Shown here in pieces: positions 1 through 9,425 of a stretch of 54,412 bases of DNA. The notes under the pieces are model-generated. The model had not been told where the DNA came from. It ran no database searches and was given only the letters and a program-made list of their open reading frames with translations. A program made the position numbers and the translations under genes. Origin of the DNA: an uncultured Bacteroides sp. Lineage in GTDB: Bacteria; Bacteroidota; Bacteroidia; Bacteroidales; Bacteroidaceae. Numbering within the stretch: the first letter of the stretch is position 1; every line of letters begins with the position of its first letter. The stretch lies in contig CAMQVH010000017.1 of NCBI GenBank assembly GCA_947038155.1, positions 1 through 54,412 of the forward strand, in the 5' to 3' direction.

Positions 1-644
1 TAGGAAATCTGGAGGATATGACTTTTCGGGCTATCAAAGTCCTGAAAGAGGTCGACTTGATTCTGGCAGAGGATACGCGTACCTCTGGTATCTTGCTGAA
101 ACACTTTGAAATAAAGAATGCAATGCAATCTCACCATAAATTTAATGAACATAAAACGGTGGAAAGTGTTGTTAATAAAATAAAGGGTGGTGCATCGGTT
201 GCATTGATTTCAGATGCCGGAACACCCGGAGTCTCTGATCCCGGATTTCTGGTTGTTCGTGAATGTGTGCGAAACGGTATTGAAGTACAGTGCTTGCCGG
301 GAGCAACAGCTTTTGTTCCGGCGCTCGTTGCATCGGGCTTGCCGAATGAGAAGTTCTGTTTCGAGGGTTTTCTTCCCCAGAAGAAAGGACGGCAGACACG
401 GCTGAAGACATTGGCGGAAGAACGCCGCACGATGGTGTTTTATGAATCACCCCATCGTCTGTTGAAGACGTTGACGCAGTTTGCCGAATATTTCGGTGCT
501 GAACGTCAGGCAACCGTGTCGCGCGAAATATCCAAACTCCACGAAGAAACTGTTCGGGGCAGTTTGGCTGAACTGATAGAACACTTTACCGCTACCGAGC
601 CTCGGGGCGAGATTGTGATAGTATTAGCAGGAATAGACGATTAA
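1..644 (+). CDS. rsmI: 16S rRNA (cytidine-2'-O)-methyltransferase RsmI, 5' end cut by the window
   Basis: RsmI methylates the 2'-hydroxyl of C1402 in 16S rRNA using S-adenosylmethionine and acts in the cytoplasm. The reading frame is already open at base 3 and encodes GNLEDM just before the first ATG at 18. GNLEDMTFRAI is the conserved N-terminal SAM-site region of the family, so the true start lies about ten codons left of the window and the ATG at 18 is internal. Further family signatures are LILAEDTR, ISDAGTPGVSDPG and LPGATAFVPAL, and the tetrapyrrole-methylase fold runs to the end. The stop at 642-644 lies 33 bp before the next gene on the same strand. Identification is firm; only the missing first residues are uncertain. 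Confidence 0.95.
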   Translation, partial: GNLEDMTFRAIKVLKEVDLILAEDTRTSGILLKHFEIKNAMQSHHKFNEHKTVESVVNKIKGGASVALISDAGTPGVSDPGFLVVRECVRNGIEVQCLPGATAFVPALVASGLPNEKFCFEGFLPQKKGRQTRLKTLAEERRTMVFYESPHRLLKTLTQFAEYFGAERQATVSREISKLHEETVRGSLAELIEHFTATEPRGEIVIVLAGIDD

Positions 645-677
645 AATAATTTCATTAAAAACGTAAAACGTAAACGT

Positions 678-1535
678 ATGAAAAAGTTAGCAGTTTTATT
701 TGTATGCGCAGCCATGTTGGCTTCGTGTGATGGCTTTAAAGGTGGAAGTAAGGACCTGAAAGCTGAAAATGATTCTCTTTTGATGGAACTGAACCAACGC
801 AATGCTGAATTGGATGATATGATGGGAACTTTCAATGAAGTTCAGGAAGGCTTCCGTAAGATCAGTGCTGCCGAAAGCCGTGTTGATTTGCAACGTGGAA
901 CCATCACTGAAAACTCTGCCAATGCCAAGCAACAGATTGCTTCTGATATCGAATTCATCTCTAAACAGATGGAAGAAAACAAGGCTCAGATTGCCAAATT
1001 GCAGGCACAGTTGAAAAACAGTAAATACAATTCTGCGCAGATGAAAAAAGCTGTAGCCGCTTTGACAGCCGAACTGAACGCTAAACAACAGCGTATCGAG
1101 GAACTTCAGACAGAACTGGCTTCCAAGAATATCCGTATTCAGGAACTGGATGCTGCTGTCAGCGACTTGTCTGCTGCCAAAGAGACGTTGGTTGCAGAAA
1201 ACGAAGCTAAAGCTAAAACCGTTGCCGAGCAGGAAAAGAGCCTGAATGCTGCCTGGTTTGTATTCGGTACTAAATCTGAATTGAAAGCTCAGAAAATACT
1301 TCAGAGCGGAGATGTATTGAAGAGCGCTGATTTCAATAAAGATTATTTCACTCAAATCGATATTCGTACCACCAAAGAAATCAAGTTGTACTCTAAGCGT
1401 GCTGAGTTGTTGACTACTCATCCGACTGGTTCTTATGAATTGGTGAAAGATGACAAAGGCCAGTTGACATTGAAGATTACTAATCCTACTGAATTCTGGA
1501 GTGTGTCCAGATACTTGGTTATCCAGGTAAAATAA
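678..1535 (+). CDS. Coiled-coil lipoprotein of unknown function
   Basis: The 285-residue product starts with a lipoprotein signal (MKKLAVLFVCAAMLASC, lipidated Cys17), so it should be anchored to a membrane facing the periplasm or surface. Residues about 25-190 are rich in Glu, Lys, Gln and Ala in heptad-like spacing and contain almost no Pro, which indicates a long coiled coil. The last 95 residues form a separate beta-rich domain (FVFGTKSELKAQKIL to YLVIQVK). I recognise this as a conserved Bacteroidales protein type without a known function. It follows rsmI by 33 bp and is closed by a strong terminator, so it may be cotranscribed with rsmI. A role in envelope structure is only a guess from its shape. 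Confidence 0.85.
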   Translation: MKKLAVLFVCAAMLASCDGFKGGSKDLKAENDSLLMELNQRNAELDDMMGTFNEVQEGFRKISAAESRVDLQRGTITENSANAKQQIASDIEFISKQMEENKAQIAKLQAQLKNSKYNSAQMKKAVAALTAELNAKQQRIEELQTELASKNIRIQELDAAVSDLSAAKETLVAENEAKAKTVAEQEKSLNAAWFVFGTKSELKAQKILQSGDVLKSADFNKDYFTQIDIRTTKEIKLYSKRAELLTTHPTGSYELVKDDKGQLTLKITNPTEFWSVSRYLVIQVK

Positions 1536-1563
1536 GGTAGATGTAGATATCCCTTTTTGAATT

Positions 1564-1612
1564 GCCAATGTGCTGATTCCTGGATTCGAGAAATTAGCAC
1601 ATTGGCTTTTCT
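1564..1612 (+). terminator. Rho-independent terminator after the coiled-coil lipoprotein gene
   Basis: A 15-bp stem pairs GCCAATGTGCTGATT (1564-1578) with AATTAGCACATTGGC (1592-1606), with one G-T pair and a 13-nt loop. TTTT and a T-rich stretch follow directly. Confidence 0.88.
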
Positions 1613-1639
1613 GTTTCTTATATACACCCATAGCTACTG

Positions 1640-2332
1640 ATGAAATATAAAAATCTGTTTTTTGATCTTGACGACACTATTTGGGCTTTCTCCCGCAATG
1701 CCCGTGACACTTTTGAAGAAGTATATCAGAAATATGCATTCGACCGTTACTTTGATTCGTTCGACCATTATTATACACTTTATCAGAAACGTAACACCGA
1801 ACTTTGGATTGAGTACGGTGAAGGAAAGGTGACGAAAGATGAATTGAACCGTCAACGGTTCTTTTATCCTTTGCAGGCGGTAGGAGTGAAAGATGAGGTT
1901 TTAGCCGACCGGTTCTCGAAAGATTTCTTTGCCATTATTCCTACTAAAAGCGGTCTGATGCCCCACGCTAAGGAGGTGTTGGAGTATCTTGTTCCTAAAT
2001 ACAACTTGTATATCCTTTCTAACGGCTTTCGTGAACTGCAATCGCATAAGATGCGTTCGGCAGGCGTGGATGGCTATTTCAAGAAGGTGATTCTTTCGGA
2101 AGACCTCGGAGTGTTGAAGCCCCGCCCCGAAATCTTTAATTTTGCCCTGTCCGTCACTCAATCCGAGATGCGCGAATCGTTGATGATTGGTGATAGTTGG
2201 GAAGCGGATATTACCGGAGCGCACGGGATAGGGATGCATCAAGCCTTCTACAACGTGACGGAACGGGCTGCTTTCCCTTTTCTTCCCACTTATCACATTC
2301 ATTCTCTGAAAGAATTAATGAATTTATTATAA
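1640..2332 (+). CDS. yjjG: YjjG-family HAD pyrimidine nucleotidase
   Basis: A 230-residue haloacid-dehalogenase phosphatase of the YjjG type, which dephosphorylates noncanonical pyrimidine nucleoside monophosphates in the cytoplasm (known for the family). HAD motif I is FFDLDDTIW with the nucleophile Asp9 and acid/base Asp11. Motif II is LSNGF, motif III is the Lys in LKPRPEIF, and motif IV is GDSWEADI. The helical cap between motifs I and II (residues about 20-95) and the length fit YjjG. It stands 27 bp past the preceding terminator and 62 bp before the marC-like gene. Substrate preference cannot be read from sequence, so a general HAD phosphatase remains possible. Confidence 0.88.
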   Translation: MKYKNLFFDLDDTIWAFSRNARDTFEEVYQKYAFDRYFDSFDHYYTLYQKRNTELWIEYGEGKVTKDELNRQRFFYPLQAVGVKDEVLADRFSKDFFAIIPTKSGLMPHAKEVLEYLVPKYNLYILSNGFRELQSHKMRSAGVDGYFKKVILSEDLGVLKPRPEIFNFALSVTQSEMRESLMIGDSWEADITGAHGIGMHQAFYNVTERAAFPFLPTYHIHSLKELMNLL

Positions 2333-2350
2333 GTTTTCTGGATTAAGTCG

Positions 2351-2358
2351 TATTTTTG
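2351..2358 (+). promoter_or_regulatory. Candidate -7 element for the MarC gene
   Basis: TATTTTTG matches the Bacteroides -7 consensus TAnnTTTG and lies 37 bp before the start codon. I see no convincing -33 element at the right distance. Confidence 0.4.
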
Positions 2359-2394
2359 TTGCGTTTAATAAATGTATAAAAATACGATATAATC

Positions 2395-3054
2395 ATGGAT
2401 AGTGCACTTCTGCCCTTTGCTTTACTTTGCTTCACCTCGTTTTTTACGTTGACCAATCCTTTGGGAACAATGCCTGTCTTCCTTACTATGACTCACGGGA
2501 TGACAGAAAAAGAGCGTCAGTCTATCGTTCGTCGTGCCACTATTGTGTCGTTTATCACAATAATGGTTTTCGTCTTTGCCGGTCAGTTTCTTTTTAAGTT
2601 CTTCGGTATTTCTACCAACGGATTCCGTATAGCCGGAGGAGTGATTATCTTCAAGATAGGTTTCGATATGCTCCAAGCCCGTTATACTCCGATGAAACTG
2701 AAAGATGAGGAAATCAAAACGTATGCGGATGATATCTCTATTACTCCGCTTGGCATACCTATGTTGTGTGGACCCGGTGCGATTGCCAACGCTATCGTAT
2801 TGATGCAGGATGCCCATTCTTATGAAATGAAAGGGATACTGATAGGCACTATTGCATTAATTTATCTGCTGACTTTCTTTATTCTTCGGGCTTCTACGAA
2901 GTTGGTGAATGTCTTGGGTGAGACGGGCAATAATGTGATGATGCGTCTTATGGGATTGATTCTGATGGTGATTGCGGTAGAATGTTTCGTGAGCGGGGTG
3001 AAGCCGATATTGGTGGATATTGTGAGAGAGGGGATGGGGAATCTTCTTAAGTAA
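2395..3054 (+). CDS. MarC family integral membrane protein
   Basis: The 219-residue product has about six hydrophobic segments typical of the MarC/UPF0056 family: residues about 5-25, 43-62, 68-88, 115-135, 148-168 and 190-210. Family signatures include FFTLTNPLGTMPVFL near the N-terminus, IAGGVIIFKIGFDML, and ITPLGIPMLCGPGAIANAI in the middle. It sits in the inner membrane. The family name comes from the E. coli mar locus, but a role in antibiotic resistance was not upheld and the substrate is unknown. The gene has its own candidate -7 element and is followed by a hairpin shared with the converging operon. Confidence 0.9.
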   Translation: MDSALLPFALLCFTSFFTLTNPLGTMPVFLTMTHGMTEKERQSIVRRATIVSFITIMVFVFAGQFLFKFFGISTNGFRIAGGVIIFKIGFDMLQARYTPMKLKDEEIKTYADDISITPLGIPMLCGPGAIANAIVLMQDAHSYEMKGILIGTIALIYLLTFFILRASTKLVNVLGETGNNVMMRLMGLILMVIAVECFVSGVKPILVDIVREGMGNLLK

Positions 3055-3122
3055 GCAAGGGAAAAGGATATTACTTTGGTAATTCTAGAATTCTATATAT
3101 AGGAAAAATCTGTTTTATACGA

Positions 3123-3164
3123 AACACCGACAGTTTGATTTTAATAATACAAACTGTCGGTGTT
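3123..3164. terminator. Hairpin between converging genes, probable bidirectional terminator
   Basis: AACACCGACAGTTT (3123-3136) pairs perfectly with AAACTGTCGGTGTT (3151-3164). It lies between the end of marC (plus) and the end of the left SusC operon (minus). The flanking T-tracts are weak in both directions, so efficiency is uncertain. Confidence 0.7.
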
Positions 3165-3199
3165 ATTATGCCTTTATAGATGTTTTACTTTAGATTATG

Positions 3200-4102
3200 T
3201 CAATAGTTCGTTGATATAATCATTTGCTGATCACCAAAACTACCTTCATCAACAGTCAGAGGACCATTCAGTGTTATTGTACCTTTACATGCATCAATAG
3301 TACCAGTGGCTTGATAGGCAAGGTTATTATAACCAATCCATGGAACAAATCCATGAGCAACAATTTGTTTGGCTACTTTTACAGTGTGAGTGCTTGTATC
3401 AATTGTTAATTTTAAGATGCCATCAGGCTCTTCACCTTCAGCGACTCCATGTATCTCCAGTTCCGTATCCGATGTTTTAACGATTTCTGCCCGATACTCA
3501 TCATAAAAATCATTTAATACTACAGGACCGACAAATTCTTCAAGAACCAACTGACATGCAACCGGATATCTGACATTATACGAATAAGCTCTTCCATCAA
3601 CTTCCCATCCGGTGAAGAGTTTGTTGTTGAAGTCTGAATATTCAGTCCAGCCATATACAGTGTAACCGTCCTTTAGAACAGCATTTGTTGTGAAGTATAC
3701 AATTTCTCCTAGCGTAGGAGCTTCTTTTCCAAATTGTTGATATACGTTGGCTATATCTATTGATATATCTTTAGGGAACTCTTTAATGTTATCTACGATG
3801 ACTTTTGAAGTTGTTTTGCCATCTACATCGGTGAAAACACATAAGAGTTGCGCATAGTCAAGCATGGAATAATCTCCTTGCTGTTTGGGAATAGATACGG
3901 AAACTTTATAATCGCCGTCTGTGACTCCGGCGGAAAGTACCCCGTCAGAGTCGGGTGCACGAACAATGTCAATGACTACTCCTTTTTTCACTTCGTCTAT
4001 AGGATAAGGGAGATCTCTATCGCAACTGACTGTCAGCAATGTCCAAAAAGCAGTTGCTATGAATAATTGTATATATCTCATATTCGTTTTTGTTTTCATC
4101 AT
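3200..4102 (-). CDS. Lipoprotein in the SusE/F position of the left SusC/SusD operon
   Basis: A 300-residue product with a lipoprotein signal ending LLTVSC (lipid on Cys27 from the first Met, Cys20 from Met8). The rest is beta-rich with no catalytic motif that I recognise. It is the third gene after susC and susD on the same strand, only 8 bp from susD, and so probably a surface lipoprotein that binds or shapes the ligand, as SusE/SusF do in the starch system. That role is inferred from position, not from sequence identity. The start is ambiguous: ATGs at 4102, 4099 and 4081 are all possible, and the last gives the most compact signal peptide. Because the upstream promoter lies in the invertible segment, its expression should depend on orientation. 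Confidence 0.8.
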   Translation of the reverse strand: MMKTKTNMRYIQLFIATAFWTLLTVSCDRDLPYPIDEVKKGVVIDIVRAPDSDGVLSAGVTDGDYKVSVSIPKQQGDYSMLDYAQLLCVFTDVDGKTTSKVIVDNIKEFPKDISIDIANVYQQFGKEAPTLGEIVYFTTNAVLKDGYTVYGWTEYSDFNNKLFTGWEVDGRAYSYNVRYPVACQLVLEEFVGPVVLNDFYDEYRAEIVKTSDTELEIHGVAEGEEPDGILKLTIDTSTHTVKVAKQIVAHGFVPWIGYNNLAYQATGTIDACKGTITLNGPLTVDEGSFGDQQMIISTNY

Positions 4103-4110
4103 TAAATAGT

Positions 4111-5778
4111 TTATTTATCCCAGAATAAAATAGGATTGCTTAAGTTTCTTCCTTCGTTGGTCACGTTAGGATTACGTGTTACTTCCGAACTAGGATACCA
4201 CATTGCTCTCGGAAAAGCATTGATACCTTTTAGTGGAATATTTACTGGTCCTAATTCCGGATTTTGGCTGGTTTTATAAGGAGATTGAGCATACGTTGCA
4301 TTCTTAGGCAATAGGGTAGGATATCCGGTACGGCGTATATCGGTATATGCTTCAACTGGATTAAAGAAGTTTGCAATCCATTTTTGAGTCATGACAATGC
4401 GTAACTTTTCTTCATTATTGGAAGCAGCGTCATACTTTCCTGAGACTTTTTCTATAAAAGCCTCAATAGATTCATTGCTTATGGCAGGTACAGTTGCATC
4501 AGAAGCCTTCGCTACTGAATTGACGTGATTTATAGAACGTCTAATTCCTTCTTTAAGAGCTTCTTTGGCATCTCCGTTTGCATCTCCTGTTAAATATAAT
4601 TCAGCTAAAAGGAAAGGGACGGAATAGGCTTGCAACATCTTTTCTGGTGCCACTCCATTACCGACTTTCGCGTCACATTTTCCGCCATTGCCATTATCAT
4701 ACTTTCCACCACATGGATAAATACCGATAAAAGTAGAAGTTTCCCGCTGGTCATTACTTGCTCCAGAAGCATTGGATGCAAAGAATATGGAAACAAAAGC
4801 ATCGTCACGGTAATCCGTAGGATTTTGTGCTGTATCCCCCGCTTTTATTTGGTTTACCCAGTAATAAGGGATACGTGGGTCTGTGATTCCTACAAATGGG
4901 TTATCTGTTACATTTAAGTTCTTTCCACTCATTGTTTCGTAAATCCATGGACTGATGTAATAAGTGCTTTGACCACCGAGATATTCATCTACATAAGCTT
5001 GGTGACGTTCGTCTGGCGTATCTTTGGCTGTATGTTTGAATTCGAAATCTTCTCCGTTATTCATGAAATTGTTCTCAGAAAGCAAATCGGATAACCTTGT
5101 ATTCCACTCTGTTATCTCGTTTTTAGCTTTTCTTGATTGCACCAATAGCTTCAGCTTTAATGTGTTGCCCATTCTTACCCATTTCTCAACGTTGCCTTTA
5201 TATATCAAATCATCGTTTGCTGGTTTTAATAAATTAGCAGCATTGGGATCTTGCAGATTGCCTATGGCTTCATCTATAAGTGCAAGTAATGAATTATAAA
5301 TATCTTGGCTACGGTCTAATTTGGGAGCATAATTACCTTCTATATCAAATTCTGTGTATGGAATATCTCCCCAAAGGTCAACGAGACTGGTAAATGCATA
5401 AGCTTTCATTAATTTGCCTATTCCCGCATAAATCATGTTATTTCCTTCTTCTGCGGCTTTAATAACAGCATTTGTATTCTTCAAACCATAAGCATAGCCC
5501 TGTAGCCAAGTGTTTCCCAAAGTGGAAGTGGCATTAGTTATACCGTAGTTGTCAACTTCACGGGAGCTTAGATGAAAAACATAAGAAGGTAATGATGAAC
5601 CGATATAGCTGCCAGCTGCAAAAGACATGGCTATGTCATATTCAGCTCCGGTTAACACTTTGTTTAGTTCGGCAGTTGTTGGCTTATTCGGATTATCATT
5701 AATATCGAGATATTTCGAGCAACTCGTACAAACAATCAGTGTTGTTGTTAAAGTGTATAATAATTTGATGATTTTCAT
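4111..5778 (-). CDS. SusD-like outer-membrane lipoprotein, SusD-like_2 type
   Basis: A 555-residue lipoprotein (signal to CTSC, lipidated Cys20) with the family opening SKYLDINDNPNKPT. The Asn-Pro-Asn start, GAEYDIAM and the closing AMWYPSSEVTRNPN fit the SusD-like_2 branch rather than classical RagB/SusD. Such proteins form the lid over a SusC barrel at the cell surface and capture the ligand. The gene begins 14 bp after the left susC ends, so the two are cotranscribed and presumably form one transporter. The other SusD in this island (14560-16116) belongs to the classical branch, so the two alternative systems are not recent duplicates. The ligand is unknown: no glycosidase, lyase or protease gene accompanies the operon. 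Confidence 0.92.
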   Translation of the reverse strand: MKIIKLLYTLTTTLIVCTSCSKYLDINDNPNKPTTAELNKVLTGAEYDIAMSFAAGSYIGSSLPSYVFHLSSREVDNYGITNATSTLGNTWLQGYAYGLKNTNAVIKAAEEGNNMIYAGIGKLMKAYAFTSLVDLWGDIPYTEFDIEGNYAPKLDRSQDIYNSLLALIDEAIGNLQDPNAANLLKPANDDLIYKGNVEKWVRMGNTLKLKLLVQSRKAKNEITEWNTRLSDLLSENNFMNNGEDFEFKHTAKDTPDERHQAYVDEYLGGQSTYYISPWIYETMSGKNLNVTDNPFVGITDPRIPYYWVNQIKAGDTAQNPTDYRDDAFVSIFFASNASGASNDQRETSTFIGIYPCGGKYDNGNGGKCDAKVGNGVAPEKMLQAYSVPFLLAELYLTGDANGDAKEALKEGIRRSINHVNSVAKASDATVPAISNESIEAFIEKVSGKYDAASNNEEKLRIVMTQKWIANFFNPVEAYTDIRRTGYPTLLPKNATYAQSPYKTSQNPELGPVNIPLKGINAFPRAMWYPSSEVTRNPNVTNEGRNLSNPILFWDK

Positions 5779-5792
5779 ACTTTCTTTTTTTA

Positions 5793-8700
5793 TTAGAATG
5801 TGAGTTTGATATTAAAGCCGTAACGTCTTGTGTTAGGGGCTGAGGTGTAATCAATTCCTTGTACATTTCCGCCACCATAACTGCTTGCTGTTGGATCGTA
5901 ATTGGAATACTTAGGAACATTGGGAGCAAAATACCAAAGGTTGCGGGCTACAAAGGATACGGTTGCCGAACCGATGAATGTTTTTGCCAGCCAGGATTTA
6001 GGAAGCTGGTACCCGATGCTTAACTCTCTTAAACGGAAAGTTGTAGCTTCATAAACGGATGCTTCATCTACACCATTAGTTGCAAATGTGGACACACCGC
6101 TACCCGGTGAGAACCATAAGTCAAGCTCCTTCATTTGAACATTGTTGGGGATTTTATTTCCATTTCCGTCTAATAAAGGTTTTTTCGTGGAAGGATCAGC
6201 CAGGTATCCGGGTAAGATACGTGAACCATAACGGTCTTCTGTATCTTTGGTAACGCCACGTCCCAATAAGTCAGGAATGTATGAAGTCCAGACGCAACCA
6301 CCAATTTGTGCATCAAACATGAATGATAATGAAAAACCTTTGTAGGTAAATGTATTGTTCAAGCTAAGTTTGCAATCTGGAGCAGGATCTCCTAGATCAC
6401 CTTCTTCATCCGCTATAAGATAAGCTCCGGAATTTGGGTCCACCAGATAATTGCCTTCTTCATCGCGTGCAAAAACTTGTCCAACCAGCATTCCATAAGG
6501 TTTGCCTACTTCAAGAACCGCTTTTGGTGTTGCAAAACCTGTATTTAAAGAAACTCGTTCTACTCCTTCTGCCAATTCTTTTACTTCACTTCGGTTTTGA
6601 GTATAAGTGAAGTACATATCCCATTTGAAATCTTTATTTAAAATAGGTATAACATTCAATCCTATTTCGATACCGTGGTTATTCATTTTACCAAAGTTGG
6701 TATAATAGCTCCCGTATCCGGTAGAATATGGAAGGCTTAATGGAGCGATTTGGTTAGTAGAATTACGATTGTACCAAGTGAAATCAACATTTACACGGCT
6801 TTTTAAGAATTGTAATTCAGCTCCAAATTCAACCTCTGATGTAAATTCCGGTTTTAAATCCGGGTCAAACATAGAAGATGGTAATGATAATATGGGTTGT
6901 CCGTTAAAGGGCTGTCCCAAAGTGAATGTACCATTTTTGTAGTATGCGCCGGCGTCATTACCAACTTTAGCCCAACTTAATCGTACTTTACCGAATTTAA
7001 TAATATCTTCATTGATATGAAATGCATCTGTAAATACAAACGAACCTGCAATTGACGGATAGAAGAAACTACGATGATTTTTGGGTAGTGTAGATGAAAA
7101 GTCATTACGTCCTGTGATATTTAAGAATGCATAATTCTTATAATCCAATGTCACATCTCCAAATAATGCCCACAAGCGGGTTCTTGTATAATATTCTTCC
7201 GATGTTTGTGATTCAGTATTATTTATATTATAAACTCCCGGAGACATGATGTTCATACCCTTTGTTAGAGTCTCGTTTGCGGTGAACTGATTTACATTAT
7301 GTCCCAAAGTTGCTTTCAGCCCAAAATCTTTATGAACCGGGATGTTGAAGCGTAACAGTAAAGTTGATTCAATCTCTTGTGTATCGTAAGTAGAAACAAG
7401 AATACGTCCTTTTCCTCCCAAGGCTCTTGACCCTAAATTCAAAACCTCCTTACGATCCATTTTATAATCATTGATACCAACACGATAGTCAACAGAAAGC
7501 CATTTTGTAATATCATAGCCCATGTTTACGTTTGCTATGGTTCTATCCATTTGGGTGTTGATCGTATTATACTTCCATGACCAAATCGGATTATCTGCCT
7601 GATCGCCCACGAAGAATAAAGATTTATGGTCAGGTGTTTCATAAGGTAGTGACATATCCCAGTTACGTCCAAGAATTAAAGCGCGTGCAAATGAAGAGGC
7701 ACCAATACCGTTGGATTGATTGTTACCGAACATCGGGCCATTTTGTTCGTTTCTTGAAAAAGAAACATTTCCCCCGATACGTACTCCGTTGGCCAAAGTC
7801 TGGTTTCCACCGACACTGATAGAATAACGGCTAAAGTCTGCATAAGGTATGTAACTGTCCTGATCCATTTTGGACAAAGTTGCAGTGAAATTACCGGTTT
7901 CGGTATACTTATTGAAGTTTAATGAGAGATCGTATATTCCTCCCAAATCGAATAGATCTTTGACATTGTTCTTATACGCTTTGTAAGGTACAGTTTGGGG
8001 AAGATTCGGATAGGCTTTTCCATAAACATTATTTGCATATATACTTAAGGGCACTTCTGTTACATCTGTGAAAGCCGCTCCCCATGAACCGTTTGCGCCC
8101 CCTGGAATAAAATCGTTACCTGTACCAAAAGAATTTTGATATTCAGGCAAACCGGCTATTTGTTCAATAGTGTAAGATGCATTCAAGGTTATTTCCATGC
8201 CTTTTCCTGCTTTTTTCTTATTTTTTGAACCTGTCTTTGTTGTGATGAGCACTACACCATTGGCGGCACGTGAACCGTACAAAGCGGCAGCTGCTGCACC
8301 TTTCAATACATTCATTGATTCAATATCATTGGGGTCAAGCGTAGAAATACCACTACCGTAAGCACCACCAGCTTCAGTTGCTTGATTTGAAGAGGCAACT
8401 TCCGTATTGCTATAGGGAACACCATCAACTATATATAATGGTTGGTTGTTGCCTAGGAACGATGAATTACCACGAATAGTCATACGTGTGGCTGAACCGG
8501 CAGCACCAGAGGGTGAATTAATCGAAACACCGGGTATTTTTCCGTCTAAAGAACGTATTAGGTCCGGTTCTGCTTTCTGAATAGCTTCATCTGCATCAAC
8601 TTTGGATACAGAATAGCCTAATGAGCGTTCAGCTCGTTGGATTCCAACTGCTGTTACCATAACCTCTTCAAGCTGCTGTGCATCGGCTTTTAGTATTACT

Positions 8701-8975
8701 TTCAATTGAGGTTTGATTGCCACCTCTTGCGTCTGCATACCGATATACGAAATCTGCAAAGTCTTTGCAGAACTTGGTACATTCGATAAATTAAAATTAC
8801 CATCTACATCTGTGATTGTACCTTGAGTGGTACCTTTTACTAACACAGAAGCGCCAACAACTGGCTGCCCGTCTTCTTCAGAAATCACAACGCCTGTGAC
8901 CTTTTGAGTTTGGGCAGTTACTAGACCTATGCCCACAAAAAGGCATGCCAATAACAGCATCAATTTTCTTTTCAT
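5793..8975 (-). CDS. SusC/RagA TonB-dependent outer-membrane transporter, left copy, complete (ON) form
   Basis: A 1060-residue TonB-dependent barrel. A signal peptide covers residues 1-21 (to LVTAQ) and a carboxypeptidase-regulatory-like domain about 25-108. A TonB-box-like EEVMVTA follows near 103-109, then a plug with the SusC signature (LYIVDGVPYSN, GSRAANGVVLITTK) to about 225, then the barrel, ending in NIKLTF. It imports a TonB-energised ligand with the adjacent SusD. Codons 68-81 lie inside a perfect 41-bp repeat (8734-8774) that recurs inverted in the right susC. The first 67 codons and promoter are therefore inside an invertible segment and can be exchanged. In the orientation given here this copy is the intact one. 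Confidence 0.95.
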   Translation of the reverse strand: MKRKLMLLLACLFVGIGLVTAQTQKVTGVVISEEDGQPVVGASVLVKGTTQGTITDVDGNFNLSNVPSSAKTLQISYIGMQTQEVAIKPQLKVILKADAQQLEEVMVTAVGIQRAERSLGYSVSKVDADEAIQKAEPDLIRSLDGKIPGVSINSPSGAAGSATRMTIRGNSSFLGNNQPLYIVDGVPYSNTEVASSNQATEAGGAYGSGISTLDPNDIESMNVLKGAAAAALYGSRAANGVVLITTKTGSKNKKKAGKGMEITLNASYTIEQIAGLPEYQNSFGTGNDFIPGGANGSWGAAFTDVTEVPLSIYANNVYGKAYPNLPQTVPYKAYKNNVKDLFDLGGIYDLSLNFNKYTETGNFTATLSKMDQDSYIPYADFSRYSISVGGNQTLANGVRIGGNVSFSRNEQNGPMFGNNQSNGIGASSFARALILGRNWDMSLPYETPDHKSLFFVGDQADNPIWSWKYNTINTQMDRTIANVNMGYDITKWLSVDYRVGINDYKMDRKEVLNLGSRALGGKGRILVSTYDTQEIESTLLLRFNIPVHKDFGLKATLGHNVNQFTANETLTKGMNIMSPGVYNINNTESQTSEEYYTRTRLWALFGDVTLDYKNYAFLNITGRNDFSSTLPKNHRSFFYPSIAGSFVFTDAFHINEDIIKFGKVRLSWAKVGNDAGAYYKNGTFTLGQPFNGQPILSLPSSMFDPDLKPEFTSEVEFGAELQFLKSRVNVDFTWYNRNSTNQIAPLSLPYSTGYGSYYTNFGKMNNHGIEIGLNVIPILNKDFKWDMYFTYTQNRSEVKELAEGVERVSLNTGFATPKAVLEVGKPYGMLVGQVFARDEEGNYLVDPNSGAYLIADEEGDLGDPAPDCKLSLNNTFTYKGFSLSFMFDAQIGGCVWTSYIPDLLGRGVTKDTEDRYGSRILPGYLADPSTKKPLLDGNGNKIPNNVQMKELDLWFSPGSGVSTFATNGVDEASVYEATTFRLRELSIGYQLPKSWLAKTFIGSATVSFVARNLWYFAPNVPKYSNYDPTASSYGGGNVQGIDYTSAPNTRRYGFNIKLTF
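8734..8774. repeat. Left arm of the 41-bp inverted repeat, recombination site in susC
   Basis: This stretch is the exact reverse complement of 11576-11616. It contains the 17-bp palindrome CTGCAAAGTCTTTGCAG at 8754-8770 (read on this strand). It begins exactly at codon 68 of the left susC (Ser-Ser-Ala-Lys-Thr-Leu-Gln). Identity stops abruptly at both edges, although protein similarity continues downstream. Such a short perfect repeat between otherwise diverged genes is the pattern expected of a site-specific recombination site. Confidence 0.92.
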
Positions 8976-9425
8976 AAATTCTCTCTTAAAGTTTAACTTT
9001 ACATTATTTGTATCTTTACTCTAACAATTTGCAAATATATTAATAAAACTAAAACCAACCACTATATTTAATGAAAAAAAGTTGTAAATGTAACATTTTG
9101 CTATTTAATAAGCAATATTTATGCTTATAAGCATATTTTTCGTTCTTAAAAGTATTGTTTATTAAAACAATAACTAACAATTTGCATAAGCAAAATGTAT
9201 CTTTTAATATTTATTTTATTCGTTTTTAGTCATAAAACTCCTTTAAAAGCTATTCTTTTTGCTTTTTTCGTGGAAAAGCGAATAAAAAAGTAGCATTTAA
9301 TTTAAAGTTTTGTGAATACTATGTTATTGAAAGACTTATTTTTTTAGAGATATTAATGCTTATTCGCCTCAGAGATAGCACAGAATTACGTCTAATTTAT
9401 TCTATTATTAATTAAAAAAGAAAGT
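8976..9425. other. AT-rich divergent regulatory region between left susC and the recombinase gene
   Basis: About 450 bp without a gene. It carries the probable susC promoter (9032-9058). It also carries several copies of the word ATAAGC or its complement, two of them in palindromes: ATGCTTATAAGCAT at 9121-9134 and TTTGCATAAGCAAA at 9181-9194, with another GCTTAT near 9358. These could be operator sites for an unseen regulator or for the recombinase. No clear TAnnTTTG was found in front of the recombinase gene. Confidence 0.55.
9032..9058 (-). promoter_or_regulatory. Candidate promoter of the left susC operon, inside the invertible segment
   Basis: On the minus strand, TATATTTG (9039-9032) matches the -7 consensus TAnnTTTG. 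TTGG (9058-9055) could be the -33 element with a slightly short spacer of about 16 bp. The leader would be about 50 nt. Its place between the inverted repeats means it would drive the right operon after inversion. Confidence 0.55.

Noticed and set aside
3848..4066. Antisense frame within the left lipoprotein gene
   Set aside because: It is a shadow of the real gene; composition and lack of start context argue against coding.
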